Below are positions 20,474 through 32,869 of a DNA stretch of 64,000 nucleotides, in pieces. Source of the DNA: Shinisaurus crocodilurus (Eukaryota > Chordata > Lepidosauria > Squamata > Shinisauridae); contig CM037876.1 of assembly GCA_021292165.1 (NCBI GenBank), forward strand, positions 286,600,521 to 286,664,520, given 5' to 3'. The position numbers were made by a program, and so were the translations under genes. Positions within the stretch are counted from its first letter, which is position 1. Each line of letters opens with the position of its first letter. Under the pieces are notes generated by a model. The model was given only the letters and a program-made list of their open reading frames with translations, was not told where the DNA came from and made no database searches.

Positions 20474-20837
20474 ATCGGTGTTTTAGACTGAACATTAGGA
20501 AGATCAATCTTCCTGAAGTTTAAAGCCAGCTCCTCTTGCCCAACCCTTGACAGAGTGAATACTCTCCCCACTTCATTAATGAAGGAAGGTATCCGCTGAT
20601 GTTCTTGGTTGAAACTTATAGAAAGAAATGAAGTCACTGATCATAGAACTGTAGAATCATAGAGATGGGAGGATGGGAGCTTATCAACAGTCCAGTCCTC
20701 AACCCAAACCATAGAGAGGATGGCACATATCTAAGGTTTCTCAACAGGCGCCTCTCCAGTTTTTTCTTGGAAACTATCAAGGAGTGAGACCTACTGCATC
20801 CTGGCCAGGCCAGGCCAGGGAGGTTGTATAGCAGCAT

Positions 20838-20905
20838 CCTCCAACTTGGTGCCCTCCAGATGTGCAGTCCAACACATCTGAAAGGTACCAGACTGAAGAA
20901 GGCTG
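20838..20905. mobile_element. hAT-like MITE, internally deleted
   Basis: Both outer arms remain ('ctccaacttggtgccctcca', 'catctgaaaggtaccag') but the centre is lost, leaving about 68 bases. Confidence 0.55.
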
Positions 20906-21389
20906 CAGTAGAGGCTGATAATTGAATCAGTCCAATGATTAGAGCAGCCGCTCTGGAAGAAATATGCATTATTGAACTAACTATGGTAGTGAATTGTGTT
21001 TCCAGGTTGTCTACCAAAGATCAGAGAAACTGCTGATGTTCCTTCCTTCCTCTACATTTTCTGAGAGGAAGCAGGGTTTTCCTTCTCTCACTCAATATCA
21101 TTCCCCAGAAACTTTCCACCACTGGTTATATGTCACTGGAACTCAATCAAATGGATACCAGGTCAACCCAAGGCCATTAATATAGATTTACCATGTCTTT
21201 TAAGTGGAGACATTTTATCCATCATCAGTTCCCCATACCTTGGAGTGAGACATACTGATGCAAGGGTAACTTGGAGCTGGAGCAAGGCGGAAGGCTCAGT
21301 AGGAAGCTGTTATCCCAGCAAAGGACCAGGAGAATCAATGAGAAAATACGTGATTATTTTTTTTAAAAAGTGAATAGCAGGAATACAGG

Positions 21390-21590
21390 GCCCAATCCAG
21401 ATTGGGACACTGGTGTGTGTGTGTGTGTGTGGGGTTAAACCTTCATCAGGATGCCCCCCACCCCGTGCCTGCTGTTTGTGTTGGAAGGAAAGCTTTCATT
21501 GGTGCAGATGCAAGGTTTCCTTCCAATGCAAATAGCAGGCATGGTGGCCCTGATCCAGATCAGGGCTGCAATGGGGGTAAGGGGTTAAAA
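21390..21590. mobile_element. Palindromic MITE-like hairpin
   Basis: Inner arms 'gcctgctgtttgtgttggaa' (from 21,467) and the inverted 'ttccaatgcaaatagcaggc' (to 21,540). Outer parts also look inverted ('gcccaatccagattggg', 'ctgatccagatcaggg'). A GT microsatellite (21,411-21,431) interrupts the left arm. I do not recognise the family. Confidence 0.55.
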
Positions 21591-21789
21591 CTCCGCCTGA
21601 TCATCTCATGTTTGTTATTTAAATAGCAACATGATTGCTAACTGCATGGAAGATATTATCCTCTAATTTGGCCCTAATATTTATTTATTTATTATTACAT
21701 TTACGAATCGCCCATCTAGCCTATTCATAAATGTATGAATATGGGGCTTTTGTTCAAGGTGGGGGCAGAGGAGGATGGAGGCAGACAAG

Positions 21790-21912
21790 AACCAGTGTGG
21801 TATAGTGGTTAGAGTGTTAGACTGGGACTCAGGAGATCCAGGTTCTAGTCCCCGCTCTGCCATGACACTCACTGGGTGACTTTGGGCCAGTCACTGACTC
21901 TCAGCCTAACCT
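21790..21912 (+). mobile_element. Sauria-type SINE, 5' half
   Basis: 'accagtgtggtatagtggtt' (box A region) and 'ccaggttctagtccccgc' (box B) are well preserved. It ends at 'tcagcctaacct', so the 3' half is missing. Confidence 0.8.
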
Positions 21913-22331
21913 AAAGCAGAAGCCCATACAGAGGCAAACTGAATTGAATAGGCAGCTGACTTCACAGAGTCCATAATTGCGAGGGAGAGTTTGGTTCTGA
22001 TCCCCACAACACATGAACCCCTCCTTTGAGTCCACATTTGTCTTGTTTTGCAGCAGAACCCATTGCGATCCATGTACCCCACACAAAAACCCACTTCTTT
22101 GCTGTCTACTCAGAAGGAGGACTGGATTGCTCAGGAGTAAGCGTGCGCAGCAAGTTATGAGAGCATCCAAAATCCACTCCTTTGTATGCCCACAAAAACC
22201 ATCCCCAAAACCACCCCTAAAAGATAGCAAGAGGCTCCAGCACCCGACTACCCTGCCAAAAGTGAAAAACAAAACAAAAACCCATTGCTGTTTCCCCTTC
22301 ATTCTCTCTGGATTTGTGGCACAGAGTCAAA

Positions 22332-22356
22332 CCTCTCTCTCTCTCTCTCTCTCTCT
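22332..22356. repeat. (CT)n microsatellite
   Basis: About twelve CT dinucleotides followed by a short (CA)n run. Confidence 0.9.
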
Positions 22357-22852
22357 GATACACACACACTTTTTCTTTCTTTCTCACTCACTCTCTCAAC
22401 AACTGTTGAAAAATGAATAAAAAAGGAGGCTGCTGCCAAGGCTTTTACAACTACTAAAGGCCATCCCAGGGACCAGGAAGAATTGCAACAAAATTGAGAG
22501 AGGGAGCTGATTGGTTCTTGGAAACGTCCTGCAGAGAAAAATGGCTATGGGTGTAGACTTTAATGCCCATATCCTCCCTATCCTCTTTGCTTTCCTGATT
22601 GCCTGGTGGCTGCACAGTTTTGCCCTTATAAAGCATCCAGGCAGGGCTGGTATCCCCCGCCCCCATGCTCTACCTGGTGCCTTATGCTGCCTGTACTTGC
22701 ACTTGAGGAGGAAGACAAGGAGCAAGGGTAAAGCCTCATTCCTCTTTTTGCACAAGTCCAAACAATCTACAGATGACTGCAGAGCTAGGAGAGAGGAAGA
22801 GGAGAAGGAGGTGGAGGGTGGGAGAACAGTTCAGTTTGTTGTTGAAGCAGAT

Positions 22853-22945
22853 GTTGGACTCCCAGCCAGCATGGCCAATCGTCAGGGATTATGGGACTTG
22901 GGGACCAACAAAACCTGGAGGGCCATCAGTTTCCCACCCTGGCTT
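22853..22945. mobile_element. hAT-like MITE, partial
   Basis: 'gatgttggactcccagccag' and 'ctggagggccatcagtttcc' match the family interior and right arm; the left end is missing. Confidence 0.5.
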
Positions 22946-23461
22946 AACCCATGGTTCATTTTACCTTCCTTTCAGCCTCATTTGTTTTTCTAAATGCAGA
23001 AATATTTCACTGCAATATTCTCTTTAAAATCCATTCTGGGCATGCTAAGCTCTCTCAGCGATAAACAGCTTATTGACCTGTATGGAAGAAAACAGGCAGA
23101 TGAACTGTACGAGTCACTGTTTTTGTTTGCCATGCTAGCACATGACAGTCAGAAAAATCTGGGGAAAGAGTTGATTTCTTTGTAAATTTGGCTTGTTAAG
23201 TGTATTTGACTAAGGAAATCACCATTCCCTCTACAATTCCTTGTTGGTTGTACTCCATTTATACAATTTGTTTGATCTGTCTTTTTTGACTGCTGAAGCA
23301 ATGAAGAAGATTCAGATTTTAGTTTTCATATATTCATTTATCAGTAAGTGTTATATTAAAATGTCTTTGTTTTTAGTTTGTATACCTTTCTTCTCATGGT
23401 TTATGATATTTTGAAACCCATTATAAAATGTATCTTTGTCATTGCTGTTGGATACACTATT

Positions 23462-23592
23462 GGTTGTATCCAGAGTTAGGCATACTTGGAGTAGGCCCAT
23501 TGAAATCAACAAGACTTAAGTTAATCATGACTAACTTAAGTCCCATTGATTTCAGTAAGTCTGCTTCAAGTATGACTAACTCTGGATCCATG
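23462..23592. mobile_element. Palindromic MITE, 'ggatccaga' family
   Basis: Left arm 'ggttgtatccagagttaggc', right arm 'gactaactctggatccatgc', with centre 'gacttaagttaatcatgact' almost self-complementary. A close relative lies at 39,129-39,266, and half copies occur near 26,895-26,955 and 60,535-60,615. Confidence 0.7.
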
Positions 23593-23698
23593 CCAATAAG
23601 TTATTTAATCATTGGCCATTGGAGATTTGCTCATTTTAGAAAAAAACATTCTACCCTTCCTTTCAATACCAAATTCTCAAGGCAGCTTACATTACTTA

Positions 23699-23842
23699 GG
23701 GCACAACCGTATTTAGACAGACAAATGTCCTACAACAGAAAAAGCCCTGCAATTTCCAGCATGCCCCAACCAGCATCCCCAGCTGGGGCATGCTGGGAAT
23801 TGTAGGACTTTTTTCTGTCTAAACATGCATAGGATTGCACCC
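23699..23842. mobile_element. Harbinger-like MITE with TTA duplication
   Basis: GGGCACAACCG... to ...GGATTGCACCC with TTA on each side (23,696-23,698 and 23,843-23,845). A second, left-truncated copy follows directly (23,846-23,960). Confidence 0.8.
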
Positions 23843-24135
23843 TTAGAAAGAAAAAAAAAGTCCCAAACTTTCCAGCATCCCTCCACCCAGGGATGCTAGT
23901 TGGGGCATGTTGGGAATTGCAGGGTTTTTTTTCTGTCTAAGCATGCATAGGATTGCACCCTTAAAAAAACAAAATTAAATGCAGTAAAAACCAACAACAG
24001 CTAAAGGCAGCAGTGAAAACCATCACACACCCATCCAGTGCCCCCACTCAGGTATGCTCACCTGCCAGGTATGGACACCTGCATTAGTAATCAACTTACC
24101 AAGTGGTAAATGTGGGGAAGTTTTATCACTGATTA

Positions 24136-24573
24136 AGGGCGCAATCCTATGATTGCATCCTTGATGATCAGTAGCCTTTGAACTTGGAGGCTTCTGATGA
24201 TCCAATCCAGGATGGGAGGAGCAGCAGAGGCAATCTCCGCCTCCCCATCCTCCTGCCCTGCATATTTTGCTAGATGGGCTTTTTAGCCCTCTATCAATGG
24301 CGCTTCAGAGTGGGAGGGAAGGAGGCTAGAAGAGACTCAGGATAGCTCATATTCTGGCCTCTCTGGTCTCCTCCCCTCCCACTGGAATGTCTCTTCCCCC
24401 CCTCGGAGGTCAATTTTCCAACCTTGGAGGGCTGCCAGCGCAGTTCCGCACCAGCTGCGAGCAGGAGGGGCGGGTCAGATCTCCGACTCCCCCTTCCAAG
24501 GTCAGAGTGCTGTCTCCAACCTCAGAGGGGGGAATCCCCAATATCAATGTCTAGGGGCCATAGGATTGCTCCC
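24136..24573. mobile_element. Long element with Harbinger-like ends
   Basis: Left AGGGCGCAATCCTATG and right CATAGGATTGCTCCC are inverted repeats about 438 bases apart. The interior is GC-rich with imperfect inverted segments ('ggatgggaggagcagcagag', 'gcgagcaggaggggcggg'). Flanks tta / ttg. It may be a longer relative of the TTA-flanked MITEs. Half copies of this end occur near 5,910 and 7,917. Confidence 0.45.
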
Positions 24574-24838
24574 TTGGACCCTCAACCATTACCATATGTT
24601 AAAGGTTGCATCCAAGAATGCATGGAAGAAAATGCACCCACCCACCATGTTCTCATGAATTTAGAGGACTGAGCAAAACCATGGAAAACTTGGTAAATTG
24701 GTCTTCTGCACTGGGGCCATTAAATCTGTTATGTTTGGTGATCTAACCAATGGGTCAGGACAGTAGTGTATTCCGAGATGGTGCCTGAATATGGCAGTGT
24801 GGGATGTAAGGGCAAATATCCACTATGGCAGGGGTGGG

Positions 24839-24964
24839 CAACTGGTAGGCCAAAACATCTGGAGGGTCACAACTCCTGTCTGCTGTAGTCAGCACAGCCA
24901 ACGGCGAGGGACGATGGGAATTGTAGGCTAAAACATCTGGAGTGCTGCAAGTTGCCCACTTCTG
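24839..24964. mobile_element. hAT-like palindromic MITE
   Basis: CAGGGGTGGGCAACTGG at the left, with its inverted partner 'aagttgcccacttctg' at the right and 'aaaacatctggagggtcaca' arms. Confidence 0.65.
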
Positions 24965-24998
24965 CTCTTTGGCCTCCATATCCCTCATCTGTTTAGCA

Positions 24999-25134
24999 CA
25001 GGGCTCTCCAACCTTGGGTCCCCAGATGTTGCTGGCCTACAGCTCCCAGCATACCCAGCCAGCATGGCCAATGGCAAGGGATTCTGGGAGCTGTAGTCCA
25101 GCAACATCTGGGGACCCAAGGTTGGAGAGCCCTG
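24999..25134. mobile_element. hAT-like MITE, well preserved
   Basis: CAGGGCTCTCCAACCTTGG and its near-perfect inverted copy at the right end. Flanks gtttagca (24,991-24,998) and gcttagca (25,135-25,142) match at 7 of 8 bases. High arm identity suggests relatively recent activity. Confidence 0.85.
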
Positions 25135-25142
25135 GCTTAGCA

Positions 25143-26730
25143 TCTCAAGTTATCTGCCCAGTGAGTACCAAGAGGACACATTTGTGTTTACACTGCTGTT
25201 TTAAGTTTTCCTATACCATATCAAGTGAGGCCACGCTTACAATAGAAGCCATATATCCTGATGCATAACCTAAATCAACAAGTCAGTTATATTCATACCT
25301 TGTTGCCATGTTCCAGAGTAGCACTACTTGCCTATGCTGGTTTTATGATTGCAGCCATAATGGCCAAATGCCAAGGTATCTGTATAGGTTCTATAAATAG
25401 TGCACCAGTGCCGACACTGATCCCCTTAACTCTGCTCCCTGTGCTTCAGGAGGTGAGTGGGACCAGCCTTTGGGAAAGAGAGAAACTGATTGGGAAAGGG
25501 GTTACAGGGATGGGATTGTATTGAAGGCATTATCCCTCCCATGGTCCACTATCCAACTTCTGACTGTGGCAAGGATGGATACTAGAGGAATATTACCCTG
25601 TCCCCTCTGAAATTGCTGCATTTATTCAACATACCTTCTAGAAACACTCAGCTTATGCAGAGGAACGGCTGGAAATTAGGTTGCAAGATGCAGAACCAGA
25701 CAAGATGCCATTTGCTTGTCTTTGCATACTACAATACAAGCATCATAATACTGACCCACCTTGCAGGATTGTTGTAAGCACTACTGTAGTAATAAGTGCT
25801 GGAGATCATAGTGATAGTCCTCATAACCACACTGCCAAGGAGAGTCCAATAATGCAGGCAATTGTGTAAATCTACTATACATGATGATCCACACCCCAAA
25901 GAGCAGTAGGACATAGCACAATATGCAGTTCATTAGGATTACCTGACCATCATAGAATAGTGAGCTGGCAAAGAGCAGTGTGGTGATTAGGATACTAGAC
26001 TTTGGCCAGGGCAAGCTGGGTTTGATTCCCTGATCAGCCATGAAGTTCACTGGTGACCATGAATCTAGCCTACCTGTCTGAGTCTAGCCTACCTGTCCAA
26101 GGTTAGTTCCTCATATTAGGGCCCAAGCAGTCTGTGACTTATGCAAGGGTGTAGCAGCACAGAGGGCAATTGAGGTAGGTCCAGTCAAAATCAGGTACAA
26201 GAGCTAGAAATGAAGATCAATAGTCTCCAGGGCAAGAAAGACAGGCACTGGAGTAAGGCTACCCAAGAGAAACTTATTGAGAGTTGTTGTACCAGCAAAG
26301 GTCAAACAGAGACTGCGAGGTGGTATGCCAGCACAGCCAGACCTCTCCGCCCTGATCATCAGCTGGGCTGCAAGATGTGCTTGCTGCTTCCTCCTCTTGA
26401 GTCATTCCCTCCACCTGAATAGGCTTCTGGTCCTGCAGTCTCCTTGCAGCCAAGCAAGTGCTTCTCTTCTGATTCTGTATTTCCCATCACCAGGTCTGCC
26501 TTTGTCTTAGCTCCTGGGGGCGAAGGGGGAAGAGTCTAGGTCTATGGTGTGGTCTAGGGAGTCACCTGGCTAGTTCCAAGCAAGGTGTCTGTGATGGGCA
26601 AGTCAGGCTGCATGACAGGTTGTGGGGCTTTCTGTGTAGTCTCAAGCCTTTTTCTCAGATGAGGGTCCCATAGGATCTAGATCAAATTGGCAATCAGTGG
26701 AAGAAAGTCTAGCTGGCAACTGCCTTCAGT
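25143..26730. other. Intron 1, mostly unassigned
   Basis: No exon signals. A degraded tRNA-SINE piece on the + strand lies at about 25,975-26,090 ('agtgtggtgattaggatact', 'gggtttgattccc'). The remainder looks unique. Confidence 0.5.
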
Positions 26731-26734
26731 CTAT

Positions 26735-26866
26735 GGGCACAATCCTATGCAAGTTTAGACAGAAAAAGGCCTACATCTCCCAGCATGCCCCAGCCAGCTA
26801 TGCTGGCTTGGGAATGTAGGGAATTGTAGGCCTTTTTTCTGCCTAAACTTGCATAGGATGGCATCC
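26735..26866. mobile_element. Harbinger-like MITE copy
   Basis: GGGCACAATCCTATGCAAG left end, 'cttgcataggatggcatcc' right end, core 'cccagcatgccccagcc'. This subfamily has 'gcaagttt' instead of 'gcatgttt'; compare 30,832 and 41,884. Confidence 0.65.
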
Positions 26867-27188
26867 TAAAAGTATTAAATTTTGACCTCAGTACAACACA
26901 GAGTTAGGCATGCATAAATCAATTGAATTCAATGGGCTTAGGTATGCTTGAGGGTACATCTAGTATTCCCTCCACCTTCTCAGCAATCCACAACTGCTAT
27001 TAACTTAGAAAAAATAAACCATTGGGAGAGCCATGATCATGGATCTCATCTAGTTTGGGTATTCACTCTGTGCTGGATTGTGGCCAGAATGTAGGAAAAC
27101 TGTATGATTTTCTAACAACAAGAATTGAGCTAAGATAATTCTTTTCTCTCCCCCGTTTTCTTCTTTTCTTCGACATGGCGAAATCCAG

Positions 27189-27309
27189 TTGCTTCCAAGA
27201 TCCGGTACTTGCAAGAATACCATAACCGTGTCCTTCACAACATTTACCCTGTCCCCTCGGGAACTGACATTGCAAACACTCTGAAATACTTTTCTCAAAC
27301 ATTACTAAG
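27189..27309 (+). CDS. UNC79: UNC79 coding exon 2
   Basis: 121 bases encoding residues 8-47 plus two bases of codon 48 (Ser). The acceptor is a long T/C tract ending ccag; the donor is gtaagc. The translation begins FASKIRYLQEYHNRVLHNIY and continues into the conserved 'GTDIANTLKYFSQTLL' segment. The phase agrees with exons 1 and 3. Confidence 0.95.
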
Positions 27310-29221
27310 GTAAGCTTTAAATTATGCTCTCAATGAAAAAGCAGAAATAAATAGGTTAAGCAATGTAAATGAATAGCTTATTGACAAAAGGAATGGTGTT
27401 CTGCACAAGGGTCAGACATAAATGAAATAGAACATCCGGAATTAATAAGTAACTTCAGCAGTGGTTCCCCAGACTGGCTCTATGTGTGCTGCAGAATGAG
27501 GTGGGTATGAGGTGATTGACTTCAGGCTACAGATATGGCGTAAGTCTTTTGACTGCTTCCCCACCTAAAAGTCTCCCTGCAAGCAAAAAATTCAAGGACA
27601 AAGGTTGTAACCCAACTTTTTGCGTGCTATGCTGGTTTTCTATTTGCAGGAAATTATTCATATACTGGCGCATTCAGAACTGTGATCACCTACATGTGGT
27701 CCATTTGACCCGCCCTAGCTTTAGACCACCTCATTCTGCTCCATTATGTAGACCGGGCCTCAGTTTGCCATCTGAACCACTTACTGACCAAGCGACTGAT
27801 TCTAAAACAAAACTCTGTTGGCTATGCTCAGCCCTAGCAAATGCTAAGTGTTTACCTGAAACAATCTGAATGTCCTAACTCAAGACTAGAGGACCTACAG
27901 TAGTTATTCTTCCCCTGTTGGACTGACTGTGAGAATCTAAACTAAAATCAGGGCTGTCCCAACTGTTTGGTAGGTCTTCTGATCCAAATTTCCATTTGTG
28001 CCATTATGCCAATAGGGACCAGTCAATGAAAGGCAACAATCTTGATACCATTGGTTTCTGAGCAGCCTCATTAACTCTGTGTGCTTTTAGAAATGAAGTA
28101 AAATTTGATCCTGTATAAGGTCTGTTCTGGAGTCAGGATTTGGTTCAGTCCCATCTGTAGTCTAATATACAATAATCAGGAAGTTCAACTTCCACATAGA
28201 TGTTAGATTGCCAGGTTTATCCATAGATAGACACCAGAGCCCAAATAATTCCAGCTATCAAATTGTCTTCTTTCCCCTCCCCACAATAATGGAGATACTG
28301 TCCCTAGGATTGCCAAATTTTCCTTGCAGGCTGCTCTGGCGCTTTTTAACAGCAGCTTGATGTATTAACACTAGCAGGTGATCATGTTTACTTCCATGCT
28401 GCGAAAAGCTTCACCTACTGATTGTTTCAGATCATGCCGATGTTAAAGGCACAGAAGCAAGTTACCGGTAGTTTTTTCTCCTGGTCTCTTGGCAGCCCTA
28501 GTGGGACAGCTTCTCTCCATTTCCCTGCTGTGCTGTGCTCATGATGGATGTAGAGTTCTGATATATCGCTGCAGTAAAAGAGGAAGGGTAAAAAGAAACA
28601 AAGGAGGCCTTACCTTTTCCCTTTTGCTCACCCTGGAAATGTCCTATGACTATGAGAGCACCATTCATGGAGATATTCTGCCATGCTAAATAGTGTGGAT
28701 ATACAGTGGAGTTTTGACTTGTAAAGTTGTGTGAAAAGTCACACAGTAGTCAATGATGAATTATTTTCACAAGCACATTTTCTACAGTGCTGGAAGATAC
28801 CTATTTCTGGGGCACATTTAGGCAAGGCATCTCTTGATTTATTCTTGCATAAACATGTGCTTGGGAAAACAGAGGCACCACAGAATAACAAACATAAGGC
28901 TGATTTGCCAATAATCTTGTCTAACTTGCCACCCTAAGTAAGGATCTCCTACCCCTAAAGTAGCTCCAGAAGATCCATCTCCCAAGATTTTCTTAAAACC
29001 TCCAAAGAAGGAGAATCCACACCCTTCCCAATGAGAATCCACACTCTCCTTCCAGAGTACCAAAGGTGTACAGTTCCCCCTAATGTGTAATTGGAACGTA
29101 TAATTAAAAAATGGCACTTCTTTTTCTGATCTCAGGAGATAGTTTGGATAATTGTTTCCCTTCATTCCAAAGTTTCCTCAAGGGACAGACATCGACTAGA
29201 AGTAAATTAGTTTTGCTAAAG

Positions 29222-29359
29222 CAGGGGTGCAGAATGTGCGGCCCTCCAAATGTTGGTGGGCTGCAACTCCCAGCAGCCCTTGCCATTGGCTATGCTGGCA
29301 GGGGCTGCTGGAAGTTGAAGTCCACCAATATCTGGAGGGCCACATGTTCCCCATCTCTG
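29222..29359. mobile_element. hAT-like palindromic MITE
   Basis: CAGGGGTGCAGAATGTG... to ...ATGTTCCCCATCTCTG. Flanks tgctaaag and tgctaagc match at 6 of 8 bases. Confidence 0.75.
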
Positions 29360-30157
29360 TGCTAAGCACTGAACAATAGACAAACACAGCCCCCTTCTCC
29401 CATTATGCTGGTGCCTCGGGCCGCCTCTCCAGCATAATTCCTTCCCATGCTGCTGAAGGTAATGTAAGAAGTCCAAGGCTCTGTGGGAGGAGCCAACACT
29501 ATGGGTCCTCCCCATGCCAGTCTCTCTCCCCCAGAATCTGGGGTTCTGGCTCCTCGCTCTGTGTGGCACCAGGGCTTCTTTTCTTATCCTAGCTGTGTGG
29601 GAAGGAACCATGCTGTAATGGCTTTCGTGCCACCAGCTTAGTGTGGAAAAGGAGGTATTGATTGATGTGCATTTTGCTCTATTGTCCTCAAGTGCTGTTT
29701 TCTCCCACGTGCTAGAAATGGGCTTAAACCAAAATCCTGTTGCTCAACAGCATTTAGACCTTGTGGTGGCGCGTGAAGACTGCACCCAAATCTAGGTAAA
29801 AATGCACAAAGTTTTGTCTAAAATGAATAAACAATTCTAGATCTGAACAATCTAGCAGTAGCTACAGAGGCATTAGACCCAACAAGGCTACACTCTAGGC
29901 CTAGAGTGTTGATAATTTCATTTAAGTCCCATTGAGATAAACAATGGTTGTTCAGGGGACCCCCATGGCCTCATTCATCTAAATGGAAGTTGCCTACTGG
30001 CCGTTGTCCCTCACACTGCAATGAGTCTTGTGTGTGGGGAAAAGAGAATCCCTGTGGATTGCATTTGCATTTTAAACCTGGATGTAGATCTGAATTTTAC
30101 GAATGGTCTTTACTCCTCATTACACTTTTGGCAATTTTACCTCTTACCCATACGAGA

Positions 30158-30283
30158 TGGTGCCCTCCAGATGTGTTGGACTGTGACTGCCATAATTCCC
30201 AGCCAGCATGGCCATCGCTGGCTGGGAATCATGGGAGTTGTAGTCCAACACAACTGGAGGGTGCTAGGTTGGGGAAGGCTGCC
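30158..30283. mobile_element. hAT-like palindromic MITE
   Basis: Left arm 'ggtgccctccagatgtgttg', right arm 'caacacaactggagggtgct' ending 'ggggaaggctg'. The centre 'cccagccagcatggcc' folds on itself. Confidence 0.65.
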
Positions 30284-30539
30284 CTAGACCTTAGCATGAA
30301 CCTATCCCTACAACCATAGCAGGGTAGTTGATACTAAGAGAAGTTTCAGGCCAGTCAATGAAACTTTTCTTACTCTGAGTTCAAATCGGCATAACATAAA
30401 ATAGCATCCAGAGCTCCCTGACCTATTAAAATATATCACTGAATGTTTTGCTGGTCTTCTTCCTGCTTCTCCCGTTTGGCCCCTATAAGGTTGCTAGTGC
30501 CTGTACATCCCTACACCACTAGTGTGGTGTATGATATAC

Positions 30540-30622
30540 TATGCATGTTTACTCAGAAGTAAGTCCCCACTAAGTTCAGTGTGACTTACCTCCAAGTAAG
30601 CACGTATGGAATTGCAGGCCAT
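30540..30622. mobile_element. Short MITE, 'cagtgggactta' family
   Basis: 'actatgcatgtttactcaga' to 'cacgtatggaattgcaggcc', with centre 'agtaagtccccactaagttc' and its complement. Confidence 0.6.
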
Positions 30623-30662
30623 ATTTAGAGTTATTTCAATTATTTATAAAGGCCTAGATTAG

Positions 30663-30793
30663 GGGTGAAGAACTAGATGGCCTTGCAGATGTTGTTGGAC
30701 TCAAACTCCTATCATCCCTGACCCTTGGCCATGCTGGCTGGGGTTGATGGGAGTTGGAGTCCAGATACATGTGTAGGGCCACAGATTCCCTAT
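30663..30793. mobile_element. hAT-like palindromic MITE
   Basis: 'aggggtgaagaactagatgg' at the left, 'ggccacagattccctatcc' at the right, inner arms 'gatgttgttggactcaaact' and 'gttggagtccagatac'. Moderately decayed. Confidence 0.6.
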
Positions 30794-30831
30794 CCACGGC
30801 CTAGATTCTCTTTGTAGCTAAGGGCGCAATC

Positions 30832-30958
30832 CTATGCAAGTTTAGACAGAAAAAAGGCCTAGAACTCCCAGCATGCCCCAGCCAGCTATGCTGTGCAGAT
30901 TGGGGCATGCTGGGAGTTCTAGGCCTATTTTCCATCTAAACTTGCATAGGATTGCGCA
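30832..30958. mobile_element. Harbinger-like MITE copy
   Basis: Arms GGGCGCAATCCTATGCAAG and CTTGCATAGGATTGCGC are almost perfectly inverted. Flanks taa / tta. Confidence 0.7.
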
Positions 30959-31847
30959 TTTAGACATAGGTAGTAAGATTACGGTAGTTCACAAAAAGTG
31001 GCACATCAAAGAATAAGATTGTTCCAACAGAGCTTACCCAGCTAGTCTACAAGCCAAAACTGAATGGAAATTTGCAACGTATTAACACGTTTGGGGGACA
31101 ATATACTTCTGGTTTTATGACAAGGTTGATTTGGTTTGCATTTAGATTCAGTTAGCGTCCCTTTAGTCACCCCAGGGACAAAACTTGACCCTTCGATTTG
31201 CAGATATCTTGAGGGTGCAACAAATTTGGCAAGGGAAATTGGTCTGACTCTGTGCTGGTTTTAAGTTGGGAGGTTGGGAAAACGTAAAGAAATTGCATTG
31301 ATTTTTTTGACCAACAAAACATCACATAAATATATATATACATATATATATCACCATACACAGCGCATAACACATTGATTCATTGAGCTCTTTCTTAAGT
31401 TTTATCTTTGGGCCAAAACATTTCTCTGCATTAAGCATGAATTTAATTTTCATGCATTGCTCATTTCCAGCTTGTTTTCCCCCTAACTTGAACAATGATT
31501 GCAAATATTACAAATGCCCCACAGAGACATGAGAGTTCTTATCAATATATCTCTGATCTATAAATTAGCTGCTATTCAAGATATAGGCTGGGATCCAAAG
31601 AGCCCGAAGGAGCTTCTGCACAGGTAGTTGGACTGCTGCAGGATTATTATTTTTTTAATTGCACCTCCGTGCACTGCAACAGGGACTGTTGCTGAATATT
31701 ACTTGAACTTCAGGAATGGACTTTCCGATAGTGCAGTGTGAGCCGTGAGAAATACAGAACCCTGAAGCACAGATGCTCATGCTGAACTCTTCATGTTCAG
31801 TGGTCTTTAGGGGTCTTTGTACAAAGGAGAGACAAGTCAGGTTAGAA

Positions 31848-31964
31848 CAGCCTTCCCCAACCTGGTGCCCTCCAGATGTGTTGGGCTACAACAACATAGC
31901 TGGCTGAGGGATGCTGGGAGTTGTAGTCCAACACATCTGGAGGGCACCAGGTTGGGGAAGGCTG
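31848..31964. mobile_element. hAT-like palindromic MITE
   Basis: CAGCCTTCCCCAACCTGGTG with an almost perfect inverted copy at the right end. Flanks ggttagaa and agatagaa match at 6 of 8 bases. Confidence 0.8.
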
Positions 31965-32059
31965 AGATAGAAGGCGGCATAGAAGGAGTGAGTGAAGCTG
32001 CTGCTATTGAGAATTCTGCCTTTTACACAAGTATCTTTGACACAAAGAGATTATGATTA

Positions 32060-32143
32060 TTTAAAATTATTATTTTTTCAATTATTTTTATTTAAAATTA
32101 TTATCTCAATTATTATTATTTAAAATTGTTGTTGTTGTTGTTG

Positions 32144-32175
<32 letters not shown>

Positions 32176-32180
32176 TCAAT
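32060..32180. repeat. (TTG)n and (TTA)n microsatellite with AT-rich lead
   Basis: Eight TTG triplets then about nine TTA triplets (32,122-32,175), preceded by repeated 'attatttaaaattatt' units. Confidence 0.9.
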
Positions 32181-32332
32181 TATTATTTTTATGCTGGCTT
32201 TAAGGAAAACCCCTTCTCAAGGTACAGATGCCCTGTCCTCTTCTTTCATCTGATGGTCCTAGTGATGGTAGCAAAAGCCCTCTTGAACTACGTCAAGTAG
32301 AATCACCTCTGGAAGAGCAACATCGTGTGCGG

Positions 32333-32470
32333 CAGCCTTCCACAGCCTGGTGCCCTTCGGATGGATGTTTTGGACTACAACTCCCAGCATTCTTAACCAT
32401 TGGCCATGCTGGCTGAGAGTTGATGGGAGTTCAAAACATCTGGAAGACACCAGGCTTCCAGGGAAGGCTG
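32333..32470. mobile_element. hAT-like palindromic MITE
   Basis: CAGCCTTCCACAGCCTGGTG to 'ccagggaaggctg'. Flanks gtgtgcgg and gtgtacag match at 6 of 8 bases. Confidence 0.75.
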
Positions 32471-32869
32471 GTGTACAGAATGAAAGCAGGACTCCACACG
32501 GTATCTGCTCTTGAGGCTGTGCTCACTTTTGAGACTAGGACTGGTACAGTGTTTGCATAGCTGCTATGTACGGAGGTATGCAACCTGATGTCCCAGCATG
32601 CAATGCAGTGCTATTTTGGCTGGGGTGTGCGTAGAAAGCCCTGCATCAGGGTTTAGCATAGTGGCAGGAAAGGGCTTCCTGTTGTTTGGGACAGCTCCCT
32701 GGTAGGTGAAAATCAACTGCTGAAGCTTTTCCTAGCACAGGGTTGTAACAATGGGGGCTAACCATTTCTGCCTGTTAGGCAGTTGCCTGTTGTGCATCTG
32801 TTAAAGGCAATGGGGTTCCTACCCATGAAGGAGGTGGCAGTCCTTTGGAGAACATAAAAGAGCCAGTGT

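Larger units (their letters stand above)
18982..27188 (+). other. UNC79 intron 1
   Basis: 8,207 bases, gtaagt...ccag. Contents are repeats (hAT-like and Harbinger-like MITEs, two SINEs, a long foldback) and unassigned sequence at 25,140-26,730. I looked for COX8C, which lies in this part of the locus in human, and saw no matching frame. Confidence 0.85.

Noticed and set aside
22511..22993. 160-codon open frame in intron 1
   Set aside because: It overlaps a partial hAT-like MITE and low-complexity GA sequence, with no domain or conserved look.
18982..27188. COX8C nested in UNC79 intron 1
   Set aside because: COX8C lies in this part of the locus in human, but no small mitochondrial-type membrane protein frame is recognisable here.
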